A stretch of 64,000 nt of DNA from Aliarcobacter thereius LMG 24486 (GTDB taxonomy: Bacteria > Campylobacterota > Campylobacteria > Campylobacterales > Arcobacteraceae): positions 1,054,001 through 1,118,000 of the forward strand of contig NZ_CP035926.1 in the NCBI RefSeq assembly GCF_004214815.1, in the 5' to 3' direction. The notes beneath the pieces are model-generated. The model saw only the letters and a program-made list of their open reading frames with translations. It made no database searches and was not told the origin of the DNA. Below, piece after piece: positions 33,944-44,082 of the stretch. Each line of letters begins with the position of its first letter. Positions within the stretch are counted from its first letter, which is position 1. The position numbers and the translations under genes are program-made.

Positions 33944-34666
33944 TTGTTTAGTAATATCTTTATAAAATCAGCCTTTATAATAGCCACGATTTTTACTATA
34001 TCTAGCTTATACCATGCACTAAACACTTCAAGACAGGTAAGACATATTCAAGAAAACTATGAAATAGTAAGTAAAGCAAAAGAAGAATATATAAAAACAT
34101 ATAATATTGAAGATATAAACGATATCAAAAGAGAAGATATTATAACTTTCTTACCAAATGGAAACTATGAGAAATCTATGCTTTTAAATAGAGATAATGA
34201 TAAAAACCTATCAAACAATAGCTTTATAGATAAAGATGTAAATATTGATATAAGTAAAGAAGAGAGATTAAAAATATTTGCTCTTAAAGCAAAAATATCA
34301 AAAGAGGAGTTTGTTTCAGATGGAGAAAATTATAAAATAACTCTTGGTAAAGAAGCAACCAGCAATTATGATATACAAAAAGATTATAAAAAAGCTCTAC
34401 AAAATGCAAGAACTTTTTTATACTCTTTAATTATGAAAGATATTATGGATAGTTCAAAAGATATAAACAATAATGAAATAAAAGCAACTATAAAAGATTT
34501 TAAAGATAATAAAGTAATAGATTTTATACCAAATTATGAAAAAACTAAAGATAGTGAGAAACAAACACTAAAAGATAATTTTATTTTATTATTAAAAGAT
34601 AGTTTAAACTCTTATTCAAGTGGTTATGAAGCAAGAGTTTATAAAGTATTAGAGGAGAATTTATGA
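33944..34666 (+). CDS. Single-pass exported protein of the pilus-like locus
   Basis: 240 residues from a TTG start with GGGAG upstream. One N-terminal hydrophobic helix (about 7-25, IKSAFIIATIFTISSLYHAL) is followed by a long charged helix (RQVRHIQENYEIVSKAKEEYIKTY). A Lys/Asp/Asn-rich soluble domain follows. The helix after the membrane segment resembles the KEE..A...Y module of the next four secreted proteins, but it is weaker. No prepilin site. It may be a minor pilin-like or assembly protein; function unknown. It overlaps the next gene by four bases. Confidence 0.55.
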   Translation: MFSNIFIKSAFIIATIFTISSLYHALNTSRQVRHIQENYEIVSKAKEEYIKTYNIEDINDIKREDIITFLPNGNYEKSMLLNRDNDKNLSNNSFIDKDVNIDISKEERLKIFALKAKISKEEFVSDGENYKITLGKEATSNYDIQKDYKKALQNARTFLYSLIMKDIMDSSKDINNNEIKATIKDFKDNKVIDFIPNYEKTKDSEKQTLKDNFILLLKDSLNSYSSGYEARVYKVLEENL

Positions 34667-35403
34667 TAAAAAATATTACTATTTTTATGTTTTTAACAAC
34701 TCTTCTATATAGCAATAGTTTTGATGATATTCAAAGAAAAGGTAAAGAAGTTAAGAAAATCGTAGAAGCTGAAGAACGATTTATAAATGCTTTTGAAAAT
34801 AATATCTTACAAAACTTTAAAATTGTAGATGCAAATTATATAAATAGTAGTGGATTAATTCCAGCAGATATAAATATATCTGGTTTAAATAATAAAGAGT
34901 TATATTTTAATTCTAATTTAAATAAAGATTTTAAAGATGATAGTTTTTTAAATGAACTATATAAAAGCAATACTTTTAGACAAAGAAGCTATTTTAATGA
35001 TGATAAGATATATTTTAATATAGAAAATTCTCTAGCAAAACTACTTTATACTCTTATGATTTATAAAAAAACCGATGAAATAAAAGTTTGTCCAAGTAGT
35101 TTTTCATCAAAAATTGATATTTGTACTTTCGAGAATAGTATTTATGTTGATATTAAAAAATATGGGAATTTATTTGAAGATTCTAGTTCAGAAAAAAAAC
35201 CAAGTGAATTTTTACTAGCATTTAACCTAAATTCATATGAAAAAGGTCCAATTATTGTAGATAAAATTGATGAAGATGAGCCAATTTTAAACTTTTTTTC
35301 AAATGGAACTCATTTTTTTGATAAAGATGGAATAAAATTTGTAAAAGTTGGCGATGAAGGTGCTAAAGATAAAAAATTTGTTAATCTAACAAATGAGGAG
35401 TAG
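34663..35403 (+). CDS. Secreted protein with the shared N-terminal module (A)
   Basis: 246 residues with a Sec signal peptide (MIKNITIFMFLTTLLYSNS). The N-terminal module (EVKKIVEAEERFINAFENNIL, about residues 30-50) also occurs in three neighbours. A region of alternating short strands follows, with a cysteine pair (CPSSFSSKIDIC). No known domain is recognised. Probably a periplasmic or surface component of the pilus-like machine. Start and end overlap or touch the flanking genes, so it is a genuine operon member. Confidence 0.6.
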   Translation: MIKNITIFMFLTTLLYSNSFDDIQRKGKEVKKIVEAEERFINAFENNILQNFKIVDANYINSSGLIPADINISGLNNKELYFNSNLNKDFKDDSFLNELYKSNTFRQRSYFNDDKIYFNIENSLAKLLYTLMIYKKTDEIKVCPSSFSSKIDICTFENSIYVDIKKYGNLFEDSSSEKKPSEFLLAFNLNSYEKGPIIVDKIDEDEPILNFFSNGTHFFDKDGIKFVKVGDEGAKDKKFVNLTNEE

Positions 35404-35405
35404 TT

Positions 35406-36158
35406 TTGAGATATTTAGTTTTTATTATATTTATACTAAATTTAAATCTATTTGCAATAGATAATAAAACTATTTTAGCTCTTTCAAATATTATAGAAAG
35501 AGAAGAAGAGATTGCAAAAAACTATGAAAAATATATTTTAAATGAATACAAGCTTCCTACTATGGAAGATTTAATCAAAGAAGATATAGAAAATAGTGAT
35601 TCTTACTATTTAGGCAGTAATTTTTCAAGAAAAAATATCTTTGGCAAAAGCTTGTCTTTTTATGATACAAATGCTAGATTAAATAGCTCTTTTGATGAAA
35701 ATAAATTTTCAAATGAGTATTTAAAACTATATTATAAAAGAGATTTATATAGAGATAGAACTTCTGTTTATGAAGAAAATGGAAAACTAAAATATGTTCA
35801 AATAGTTTTAAAAACTAAAGAAGCTCAAAATATATTTAAAATATTAAGTTCTGGAAATGAGATAGTAAAAGTAGAAAAGTATGCTGATTGTAAGACAAAT
35901 AAATATTGTATAAATCCAAGTGATAATATAAAAACAATTAGAAAATATACAGCAAGTGATGCTTACTTGATATACAATATAAAAGATTTGGAAAAAGGAA
36001 ATATATATATTAGTAAAAAAATAAACAATCCACCTTTAAAACAGAATGACCCAATTTATATTGAAATGGAGTTTAATAAATTAAATATTGGCACTATTAT
36101 TTTTTCTGATAGTAAGAAATATATAAAACTTGATAATGGTATTTATGGAGTTGAATGA
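35406..36158 (+). CDS. Secreted protein with the shared N-terminal module (B)
   Basis: 250 residues from a TTG start preceded by GAGGAG. Signal peptide MRYLVFIIFILNLNLFAID. The shared module LSNIIEREEEIAKNYEKYILNEYKLPTMEDL (about residues 27-57) is clearest here and in the two RCC1 proteins. A globular part with two cysteines (CKTNKYC) follows. No recognised family. It ends overlapping the start of the 931-residue RCC1 protein, suggesting balanced synthesis. Confidence 0.6.
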   Translation: MRYLVFIIFILNLNLFAIDNKTILALSNIIEREEEIAKNYEKYILNEYKLPTMEDLIKEDIENSDSYYLGSNFSRKNIFGKSLSFYDTNARLNSSFDENKFSNEYLKLYYKRDLYRDRTSVYEENGKLKYVQIVLKTKEAQNIFKILSSGNEIVKVEKYADCKTNKYCINPSDNIKTIRKYTASDAYLIYNIKDLEKGNIYISKKINNPPLKQNDPIYIEMEFNKLNIGTIIFSDSKKYIKLDNGIYGVE

Positions 36159-38950
36159 TGTTTAAATATATTTTTATTTCACTAAGTTTTATCTCTATTT
36201 TATTTTCTAATAGTTCAAAAGAGTCAATTATAAATGATGTTAAAATTTTAATCACAAAAGAAGAGAGATTGGCTTTAACTATAAATAGATATATTTTAGA
36301 AAATCTAAAACCACCAATTACAAGTGATTCTAAAATAAATTATGAAGATGAAGAGTTTAAAAAGCTTTTGGGAAATAGTTTTGAAATTTTCAAAAATCCT
36401 ATAACAAATAAAAATCTACAAATTGAGTATTTAAAAAATGGAAGATTTGTGATAAATTCAATGATAAATGAAGATTCTAAATACAATGATAAAAATAAGT
36501 TTGCTTATAATTTCTATATAGATCCAAATTATAGAGTAAATACTCAAGCACCTTTAACTAATAACGAAGATGATATGAGCAAAGGAACTTTTATAAAATA
36601 TAATAATCTCCAAAAAAGAATTATGGATTTATATTTAAAAGGTGAAAGAATTCAAAAAAGTTCTGAATGTAAAAGCAATGGTTATTTTTGGCAATTAGTA
36701 AACAATGATTTAATATATAAATATTGCAACAACTTAAATAAAACTATTACTGTTTATCAAAAATATCCTTTATATCTTGAAGATGCAAAACAAAGAGATT
36801 ATCTAAAAGCTGAAATTGGAGATAAGATATATACAAAAGATGGTTTATGGGGAGAGTTCTTTTTTGGTGTTGATAATGATGGTTGGAGTAATGTAAGTAG
36901 AAGAAATGATAAAAAAAATAGTGATATGTGTCTTGAAGAGAGAATTTTAAACTATATTCCTGAATCAAAAGATTTACTTATAAGAAAAGATGGTGGATGT
37001 ATGTTGGCAAATGGTGATATATTTTGCTGGGGAGATAATAGTTTTAAAAAAGCTGGAATTGAAAATCATGGACAATTGGATAAAAATATAAATCCTGATT
37101 ATGTAAATATTCCAATAATGCTTAAATCAGATTTAGAAAACTTAGGCGATATAAAAGTAAAAGATAAAAAGTGGTACAACTCTCCATATAGAGTAAAGTT
37201 CGAAAAAATGGCTATGAATAGCAAGATGGTTTGTGGAATTTCTCCTATATTTGAAACAAATTTTACTTTAAATGAAGATGAACTTGAAGATGAAATTTGT
37301 GGAAATATATCAAAACCAAAACAAGATACAAATGATAAAGATAAAAAGATAGTAAAATCTGCTGGGAACTTATATTGCAATGGAGATATAAATAGAAGTG
37401 AATTTTTAATAGAAAATGAAACAACAGCAGAATCTATACTTAGAAAGAATATTGAATTTGATTTAAATAAAAATGATTTAAATCAAAATAAAGATGCAAT
37501 ATTTCTAAAAGATATTGCAATGATTGAAGATGCAATTTTACTTTTAAGTGATAAAGGTGATTTATTTACTATTGGTACAAATACAAATGGAGTTTTAGGA
37601 ATTAATAGTGATGATTTCAACTTTTATAGTAAAAAGGCAAAAATAAATATTGATAATCTAGCAAAAGTTAAATTTGTATCAATAGCTGCAACAAGAGATA
37701 AAAATATTTTTGCTGCTATTGATGAAAGTGACAATTTTTATATTTGGGGAGAAACTTTTAAAGGTAACTTTACAAAACCAACAATTATTTCAAGCTCAAT
37801 AAAACTATCTGAAAACTATCTTTTACCACAATCAGAAACTTTTGTAGTAAGAGATAATAAAGGAAGATTTTACTACTTAAATGAAGAGAATAACTTGATT
37901 TTAATTCCAACAAAAACTGATGAAAAAATGACTTCAGCAACAGTTTATAAAGCAGGAAACAGTTGGAAAATAGCTTATGTGAACAATGAAGGTGTTTTAG
38001 TATCTAAAGAGAGCAATTCAGTTGCACTTTCTTGTAAAAATAAAGATGCTAGTTCTTGTACAGGAGTTGATAAAACTATTTTTGAAGACTCTTTAAATAG
38101 CTTAAATGAGCCTTCTATTGCAGTTGGTAATAAATATTATGCTTGGTTTAAAAATCTTAGTTATTTTAGTCCAAATGTATTCAAAAATAAAAAAGAGAAT
38201 TTTGAAAATAGAGTTTTAAACTCTTGGAAAGGTGATTTTCATAATGGAAGATTAAATTCTCAAAATATTGTTTCTCCATTTTTAGGGATTTTTGGAAAAA
38301 ATCATAATAATCCAAATCTAAATATCTCTATTTTAGATGGTTCTCAAAGCATAAGCAAGAACTACTCTTTTGTAGATGCAAAAAACAGTAGAACAAACAT
38401 AAAAATCAAAATATATGAACTTGGAATTTGGAATAATAGTGATTTTAATATATATATAAATGATAATAAAGTTTTATCACAAGATTTTAATAATAGTTCA
38501 AATTCTGAACAAATCTCTTATGATAGTAGTCATACTATGAATTTAAAAGAGCATATTATTGATATAAAAACTCAATTTGATGAGAATGGAAATCTAAAAT
38601 TAGGCTTTGGAGCTGTATTAAATAGTGATGCCAAAAATCAAGGTTTTGGTATAGCTTCGATTGAGTTTAATTATGAAAAAGATTCATCTGAACCATTTTT
38701 ATGTACAATTACAGGTGTAAAAGGATTGGATCAAATGTATTGTTGGGGAAATACAGGAAGAAGTTTACCAATAATAAATACAGGACTTTATGATATAAAT
38801 AAAATTTCATCTGTTAATAGATTGTTTGTAACTCCAAAAGAAGATTTTGAAAAGCAGATGGCTTTTGATAAATTCAATAAAGATGGAAGCTTGTTTTTAC
38901 AATATCCAACATATATAAATAGTTTCGACTATCCATTTAAATTTAAATAA
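36155..38950 (+). CDS. Large secreted RCC1-repeat (beta-propeller) protein 1
   Basis: 931 residues. After a signal peptide (about 1-20, ending LFSNS) come the shared module (DVKILITKEERLALTINRYIL), a mixed domain to about residue 260, and then RCC1/ATS1-type blades. GGCMLANGDIFCWGDN (about 280-295), ILLLSDKGDLFTIGTN, IFAAIDESDNFYIWGE and LCTITGVKGLDQMYCWGN are clear blade motifs with the Gly-Asp-aromatic-x-x-Trp-Gly core. A beta-sandwich-like insertion (about 690-860) precedes the last blade. The C-terminus is YPTYINSFDYPFKFK. Several cysteines fit an oxidising compartment. By analogy with PilY1, it may be a pilus-tip adhesin. Confidence 0.7.
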   Translation: MMFKYIFISLSFISILFSNSSKESIINDVKILITKEERLALTINRYILENLKPPITSDSKINYEDEEFKKLLGNSFEIFKNPITNKNLQIEYLKNGRFVINSMINEDSKYNDKNKFAYNFYIDPNYRVNTQAPLTNNEDDMSKGTFIKYNNLQKRIMDLYLKGERIQKSSECKSNGYFWQLVNNDLIYKYCNNLNKTITVYQKYPLYLEDAKQRDYLKAEIGDKIYTKDGLWGEFFFGVDNDGWSNVSRRNDKKNSDMCLEERILNYIPESKDLLIRKDGGCMLANGDIFCWGDNSFKKAGIENHGQLDKNINPDYVNIPIMLKSDLENLGDIKVKDKKWYNSPYRVKFEKMAMNSKMVCGISPIFETNFTLNEDELEDEICGNISKPKQDTNDKDKKIVKSAGNLYCNGDINRSEFLIENETTAESILRKNIEFDLNKNDLNQNKDAIFLKDIAMIEDAILLLSDKGDLFTIGTNTNGVLGINSDDFNFYSKKAKINIDNLAKVKFVSIAATRDKNIFAAIDESDNFYIWGETFKGNFTKPTIISSSIKLSENYLLPQSETFVVRDNKGRFYYLNEENNLILIPTKTDEKMTSATVYKAGNSWKIAYVNNEGVLVSKESNSVALSCKNKDASSCTGVDKTIFEDSLNSLNEPSIAVGNKYYAWFKNLSYFSPNVFKNKKENFENRVLNSWKGDFHNGRLNSQNIVSPFLGIFGKNHNNPNLNISILDGSQSISKNYSFVDAKNSRTNIKIKIYELGIWNNSDFNIYINDNKVLSQDFNNSSNSEQISYDSSHTMNLKEHIIDIKTQFDENGNLKLGFGAVLNSDAKNQGFGIASIEFNYEKDSSEPFLCTITGVKGLDQMYCWGNTGRSLPIINTGLYDINKISSVNRLFVTPKEDFEKQMAFDKFNKDGSLFLQYPTYINSFDYPFKFK

Positions 38951-38958
38951 GGAAGAAA

Positions 38959-40620
38959 ATGAAAAAAAATATCCTAATATCAATTGGTCTATCTTTTTTA
39001 TTATTTCAAGGATGTACTCCAAAGAGTTATCATAATGAAATGTTAGAAAAGCAAAAAGAGGCATTAAATAAAGATGATTTTAATCAAATTAAAGACTCTT
39101 ATTCTGAATCATTGATTGATACAAAAACTGTAAAACAAAAATATGTATCTATTTTAGAAGATAAATCTCTAAGCGATGTTTTAAAAGAGCTAGAAAATAT
39201 TGATGGAAAAATATATTTTTTAAAATCTAGCGATATTTTAATTCCTAAAAGTAGATTAAAGATTAAAAACTTTAATGATTTAAACAACTATTTAAATGCT
39301 GTTTTAGATAAAACATTGGTTTTAGAAAAGAGTTCATCTTTAAATTTAGTATCAATTTTAAGTACAAGTGAAAGTAAAAAATTATCTATAAATAATAAGA
39401 AATTTAATTTAGATGGTCAATTAAGTGTTGAAGAGTTACTTAAATTAATCACAAAAACAACTTCTTATCAAGTAAATATTGGATCATATATTGAAAATAG
39501 AAATGATTTTCAAAATAGTATTATTACTATTAAATCTAATATCTTAAAAGATGCTCTAAATCAACTTGCAAGTGCAAAAAATGTTTATGTAGATATTGAT
39601 TATGAAAAAGAGTCTATAAATATAAGTAGATATAAAGATGTTGTAATTGAGCTTAATATTCCACTTCTTGATATGAGTTCATCTAGTAAAACATCAAATC
39701 AAGAAAATACAGGCGAAAGTAAAATTGAGAATAAACAACAAATAGTTTTATATGAAGAGCTTGATAAAATGCTAAAAAACATAATATCAAATGACAAAAT
39801 ATCAACTTATCATATAGATAAAGCAAGTGGTTTAGTATTTTTAAAATCTACAAAAAATATTGAAAGTGCTGTAAGAACTCTTGCAAAAGCTTATGAAGCA
39901 AGTTTTGCAAAAGAAGCAATAATTGAGTTTGAAAGAATAGAACTAATTTTAAATAAAGATAGAAAATTTGGAATTCTAGGTGCAAATTTTGCAAGTATAG
40001 ATGGAGGTAGAGGAACAGGTGCAAATATAGGAAATATTGTTCCTGAAATGACAAGTGATATAGCTATTAATAGTATTACTAGAAATCTTCAAGTATTAGC
40101 TCAATCAAACAATAATATAGGAAGAGTTTTAAATTATAGTAAAAATATGTTAATTCTTAAAAATAATCTTCCAACAGTTCAAGCAATTACAGAAAATACT
40201 GATTATGTAGAGAAGATTGAAGTAACAATAGACACAGATACAAAAGTAAGAACTTCTGATGTTACAGTTAATACAATTAAAGAAGGTACAAGCATAACAG
40301 CTCTTGCAAAAATATCAAGAGATAAGATATTTCTAAATATTAATCCAAGTATAAAAAAACTTCTTGCTCTTGATGAAAAAACAATAGATGGAAGTACAAT
40401 TCAACTTCCAAAATATAATGACCAAGGTTATAATGTATCAAAAGAGATTAGACTTGGAGAGACTTCAATTGTTGGATCTATTATTGTTCATGATGATGCA
40501 AAAGAGTATCAAGGAATTATACCAATAGATGGTTTTGCAGTTGGTGGTAGCGATTCTAAATCTTATATAAGAAGAGAAATTGTTTATGTTGTAACTCTAA
40601 GAGAAATTAAAGGATTTTAA
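38959..40620 (+). CDS. Lipoprotein secretin (PilN/BfpB-type outer-membrane channel)
   Basis: 553 residues. The signal sequence ends in a lipobox-like LLFQGC, so the mature protein is probably lipidated, as in type IVb pilus secretins. N0/N1-like periplasmic modules follow (SLSDVLKELENIDGKIYFL, LSVEELLKLITKTTSYQVN, ILKDALNQLASAKNVYVDID). The C-terminal secretin domain (about 320-553) shows EFERIELILNKDRKFGILGANF, IGRVLNYSKNMLILKNNLPTVQAI and ETSIVGSIIVHDDAKEYQGIIP, and closes REIVYVVTLREI. It is expected to form the multimeric outer-membrane gate. It lies 8 bases after the RCC1 protein gene and 5 bases before the platform gene. Confidence 0.82.
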   Translation: MKKNILISIGLSFLLFQGCTPKSYHNEMLEKQKEALNKDDFNQIKDSYSESLIDTKTVKQKYVSILEDKSLSDVLKELENIDGKIYFLKSSDILIPKSRLKIKNFNDLNNYLNAVLDKTLVLEKSSSLNLVSILSTSESKKLSINNKKFNLDGQLSVEELLKLITKTTSYQVNIGSYIENRNDFQNSIITIKSNILKDALNQLASAKNVYVDIDYEKESINISRYKDVVIELNIPLLDMSSSSKTSNQENTGESKIENKQQIVLYEELDKMLKNIISNDKISTYHIDKASGLVFLKSTKNIESAVRTLAKAYEASFAKEAIIEFERIELILNKDRKFGILGANFASIDGGRGTGANIGNIVPEMTSDIAINSITRNLQVLAQSNNNIGRVLNYSKNMLILKNNLPTVQAITENTDYVEKIEVTIDTDTKVRTSDVTVNTIKEGTSITALAKISRDKIFLNINPSIKKLLALDEKTIDGSTIQLPKYNDQGYNVSKEIRLGETSIVGSIIVHDDAKEYQGIIPIDGFAVGGSDSKSYIRREIVYVVTLREIKGF

Positions 40621-40625
40621 GAAAA

Positions 40626-41642
40626 ATGACACTATTTAAAGATCCATATGAGATGTTTTTACTAGATTATCTTGTAACAAAACTTGAAACTGGTTCAAAT
40701 ACAAGAAGAGCTTTAGTTTTATATAGCGATCAAATCACAAAAAAGACTAGATTTAAAAAAAGACTTCTTGCAGCAATAAAAGATCTTGAAAGTGGAAAAC
40801 AAAGGCTTGAAGAAGTACTTTTTAAACACAAATTCTTAAATACTTTTCAATATAGTATTATTGCAAATAGTACAAGTACAGTTGAAGGTTTAAAACTTGT
40901 TTTATCTTTTACAAAAGGTAATCCAAATTTAATTGCAAGAATGATAAATCCTATATTTATACCTCTATCAATAATTATTGGTTCTTTTTATAGTTTGATT
41001 TTATATATGGAGTATTTGGATAAAGATATAATTTATCTTAAAAAACTAAACCCTGATGTAGAGCAGTTTTTAGGAATTCCAAGTTATTTTACATATCCAT
41101 TTGCATATAGTGGTCTTGCAATTTCTATATTTATCACTATTTTTATTTTTGTTTTTTATATGTATAGTGAAAAGTATAAACCTTCTTGGATTTATAAAAT
41201 ATTCAAAACTCAAGCTTATAGTGATGGAAGATATATGTTTAGAATATTAAATGGTATGTTAAGTGCTGGAATATCTTTTCATAAAACATCTGCTATTTTA
41301 GCAAATGAGTATTTTAAATTAGGTCTAAGACCTTTTTTCAAAAGCCTAAGTATTATGATTGAAAAAAACAAAAAACTATATGTAATGTTTGAAAAATACA
41401 ATTTTCCACCATTAATAACTGCTGAAATAAAACTAGCTGAACTTAGTAAATCAAATTTCCCAGAGCTTACAAAAGCACTATATTTAACTTGCGATACTAT
41501 GTTTGAGAAAAACATAGATTATGTTGTTTTACAATGGAAATTTTTATTTTGGCTATTAGCTATGCTTGTAACTGTTGTAATTGGTTCTGATATTATAAAT
41601 TTAGTTATTAGTACATTTACATTTAAAACACTATATCAATAA
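40626..41642 (+). CDS. GspF/PilR-family inner-membrane platform protein
   Basis: 338 residues. Two cytoplasmic four-helix T2SSF domains (about 25-95 and 205-285) are separated by hydrophobic helices (about 105-125 and 155-180), with a final helix (about 305-328). The second repeat shows the typical FRILNGMLSAGISFHKTSAILANEYF and LAELSKSNFPELTKALYLTCDTM. It is the rotating platform on which the ATPase acts during pilus polymerisation. It follows the secretin and precedes the ATPase, the order expected of a type IVb pilus or type II secretion core. Confidence 0.85.
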   Translation: MTLFKDPYEMFLLDYLVTKLETGSNTRRALVLYSDQITKKTRFKKRLLAAIKDLESGKQRLEEVLFKHKFLNTFQYSIIANSTSTVEGLKLVLSFTKGNPNLIARMINPIFIPLSIIIGSFYSLILYMEYLDKDIIYLKKLNPDVEQFLGIPSYFTYPFAYSGLAISIFITIFIFVFYMYSEKYKPSWIYKIFKTQAYSDGRYMFRILNGMLSAGISFHKTSAILANEYFKLGLRPFFKSLSIMIEKNKKLYVMFEKYNFPPLITAEIKLAELSKSNFPELTKALYLTCDTMFEKNIDYVVLQWKFLFWLLAMLVTVVIGSDIINLVISTFTFKTLYQ

Positions 41643-41653
41643 AGAGAGGAAAA

Positions 41654-43345
41654 ATGTTAAAAAAATTCTCATTAAGAAAATATAAAATAAAAAAAACAAA
41701 GTTTAGCTCTTTAAAAAATATATTTGATTTTAAGAAATTTAAAAAATTAAAAGAGTTTAATCTAGAAGATTTTATTAAAAAAAACAAAGAAAAAGTTGAA
41801 AATATTTTAAATAATGATGAAAATAACCAAGCTAATCTTCAATCAATAATTGAAAATATGATTAAAGATAAATACAATTTAAAAGGTGGATTTTCTGATT
41901 TAATTGTAAATGAAGAGAAATATGCAAACTTTGTAAAGAATATGGGTTATGAATATTTTGATAGCTATAAAGAGTTGCAAAAACACTATATTGATACAAC
42001 TGGTTTTTTAGATGATAAGAAACAAGAACTGTGTTCATCTATGTATATGATAACTCTTGAAGATATAAAAAATAAAAATAAAGTTATTGGAATAAGAGAT
42101 GTTGTAAATTTAGATTTTGAAGTTTTAAGTAAATTTTACTTTACAAAAATCATAGTTTTAGGTGAAGGTGTTTTATCTGCAATTTTTGGAGAAGATAGAG
42201 AGATTATATTTAGTCAAAAAGCTGATACAGAAAGTGATGAAGAGATTGATAAATATTTTGAAAAGCTAATGGGTCAAGCTATTTTACTTGGTGCTAGTGA
42301 TATTCACATTCAAAAAACATCAAGAAGTGCTTTTTTATGGTTTAGAATTGATGGTATAAAAGTAGATATGGGTTCTATGCCAATTCCTATTGCTAAAACT
42401 TTAAAAAGAAGACTTGTTACAATGGCTGATCAAGAGGATTCAGATTTTGAATCTATTAATGGTGTTATTAGTTATGAGTATGCAAAGAAACCTATTAAAT
42501 TTAGAATTGGTTTAATAAACTCAAAACAAAATTTCTCTTTGGTTATGAGGATGATTGGTGGTAAAGGTGTTGTTTCTCATGATTTAGGTGGATTAAACTA
42601 TCCAAAAGAGACAATAGATATTCTAAACAATCTTACAAAATATGCAAATGGAATGATATTAATAACAGGTCAAGTTGGAAGTGGTAAAACTCACTTAATG
42701 TATGCCCTACTTCAAAAACTTGCAAAACAACAACAATATGTTGTAACTATTGAAGATCCTGTTGAATATGTTGATGAATCTTTCTTCCAAATTGATTTAT
42801 CTGAATTCTCAACAGCTAGTGAAGAGTTTAAATATGGTTATCCTGAAGCTGTTGTTGATATTTTAAGACAAGATTCAAATATTATATTAATTGGGGAAAC
42901 AAGAGAACCACAAACAGCTTCACAACTTGTAAATGCTTCAAACTTAGGACAACTTGTATTTTCTACAATGCATACAAACTCTGCTCCTGCAACAGTTTCA
43001 AGGATGACAAGTTCACTTGGAATAAATGAAGGAGATGTTGTAGATAACTTAAGAGGAATAGTATCTCAAAGATTAGTTAGAAAGCTATGTACTAGTTGTT
43101 GTGTTCCAGATGGAAAAGGTGGAAATAAAAAAGTTGGTTGTGAGCATTGTGCAAATAGTGGATTTAAAGGTAGGGTTCCAATTGCAGAAGTTGTAAGATT
43201 TAAAATTGGTTCTGGTGGAGATTTTGAAAATCCTGCTGAATATATGACTGTTGAAAAAGCAACTATGTCTCAATATTATGCTGGTTTCATAACATATGAA
43301 GATGCACAAGCTATTGTAAGAGGAGAAGAAGTATGGTACGACTAG
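41654..43345 (+). CDS. GspE/PilQ-type pilus assembly or secretion ATPase
   Basis: 563 residues. The lysine-rich N-terminal extension (about 1-60) is unusual. Then come an N2-like domain with GASDIHIQKTSRSAFLWFRIDG and the ATPase core: Walker A GQVGSGKT (339-346), Asp box TIEDPVEY, Walker B ILIGETRE (Glu415), His box STMHTNS. A C-terminal four-cysteine zinc element CTSCC...CEHCANSGFKGR is intact. It powers subunit addition. The overlap of 13 bases with the next gene indicates coupling. All catalytic elements are present, so the machine is probably functional. Confidence 0.92.
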   Translation: MLKKFSLRKYKIKKTKFSSLKNIFDFKKFKKLKEFNLEDFIKKNKEKVENILNNDENNQANLQSIIENMIKDKYNLKGGFSDLIVNEEKYANFVKNMGYEYFDSYKELQKHYIDTTGFLDDKKQELCSSMYMITLEDIKNKNKVIGIRDVVNLDFEVLSKFYFTKIIVLGEGVLSAIFGEDREIIFSQKADTESDEEIDKYFEKLMGQAILLGASDIHIQKTSRSAFLWFRIDGIKVDMGSMPIPIAKTLKRRLVTMADQEDSDFESINGVISYEYAKKPIKFRIGLINSKQNFSLVMRMIGGKGVVSHDLGGLNYPKETIDILNNLTKYANGMILITGQVGSGKTHLMYALLQKLAKQQQYVVTIEDPVEYVDESFFQIDLSEFSTASEEFKYGYPEAVVDILRQDSNIILIGETREPQTASQLVNASNLGQLVFSTMHTNSAPATVSRMTSSLGINEGDVVDNLRGIVSQRLVRKLCTSCCVPDGKGGNKKVGCEHCANSGFKGRVPIAEVVRFKIGSGGDFENPAEYMTVEKATMSQYYAGFITYEDAQAIVRGEEVWYD

Positions 43346-44082
43346 CAATAACTGATTTTTCTTCACAAGAAGAGAGTGAACATTTTTATTTAGATAATGA
43401 TCTTGAGAATTCAAAAAGATTATTTACTTATAACTCTTTCAAAAAAAATGAAGTATATGTTTCAAAAAACAGTGTATATGATTTCTACTCTTTAAATTTA
43501 TTATCAAAAGAGTATTTAGATGGAAATGAATTTTTAATATATATTGCAGATGAAGAGTTTGTATTACTTTTTAATCATAAAACAATATATAGTGTAAAAT
43601 TAAATTTAAACTTTATAACAGATGATATTATAAAGTCAATTCTTATGACAAATCATATAACAATGCTTAGTAGTGGTGGAAAGATAAATAAAATAAACTA
43701 TATTATTGATTCAAAATTTAGAGCTGCTATTGAAGTTTTACTTCAAGAAAATATAAAAAATGATATTAAAGAGATAATATGTTTTAAACTAGGAGATTCA
43801 AAAGATTTAGTAGAAAATTTAAATGAGCTTGATACAACAAATAGTTTTTACTCAAAGATATCTATTCTTTTTATATTAGCTTTTGCAATTTTTTACGGTA
43901 TGTTTTTTGGACTCAATGATTTAAAAGAAGATTATCTGACACATCCTAGTTTGGAACCTATAAAACAAGAGTTAGAATTTGAAAATAGATTTATAACTAG
44001 ACAAGATAAAACTTTGATTAATGTTCAAAAAGAGTATGATGATTTAATTTCATGTATTTCAAATAAAGAAGATATAAAATGA
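43333..44082 (+). CDS. GspL/PilM-N-like bitopic assembly protein
   Basis: 249 residues. A cytoplasmic domain of about 175 residues is followed by one membrane helix (ISILFILAFAIFYGMFFGL, about 176-194) and a short periplasmic helical tail. This topology matches GspL or BfpC/PilM-PilN fusions that link the ATPase to periplasmic partners. The position directly after the ATPase and before a PilO/GspM-like gene supports this. No sequence motif proves the family. ATGA overlap with the next gene. Confidence 0.6.
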   Translation: MVRLAITDFSSQEESEHFYLDNDLENSKRLFTYNSFKKNEVYVSKNSVYDFYSLNLLSKEYLDGNEFLIYIADEEFVLLFNHKTIYSVKLNLNFITDDIIKSILMTNHITMLSSGGKINKINYIIDSKFRAAIEVLLQENIKNDIKEIICFKLGDSKDLVENLNELDTTNSFYSKISILFILAFAIFYGMFFGLNDLKEDYLTHPSLEPIKQELEFENRFITRQDKTLINVQKEYDDLISCISNKEDIK

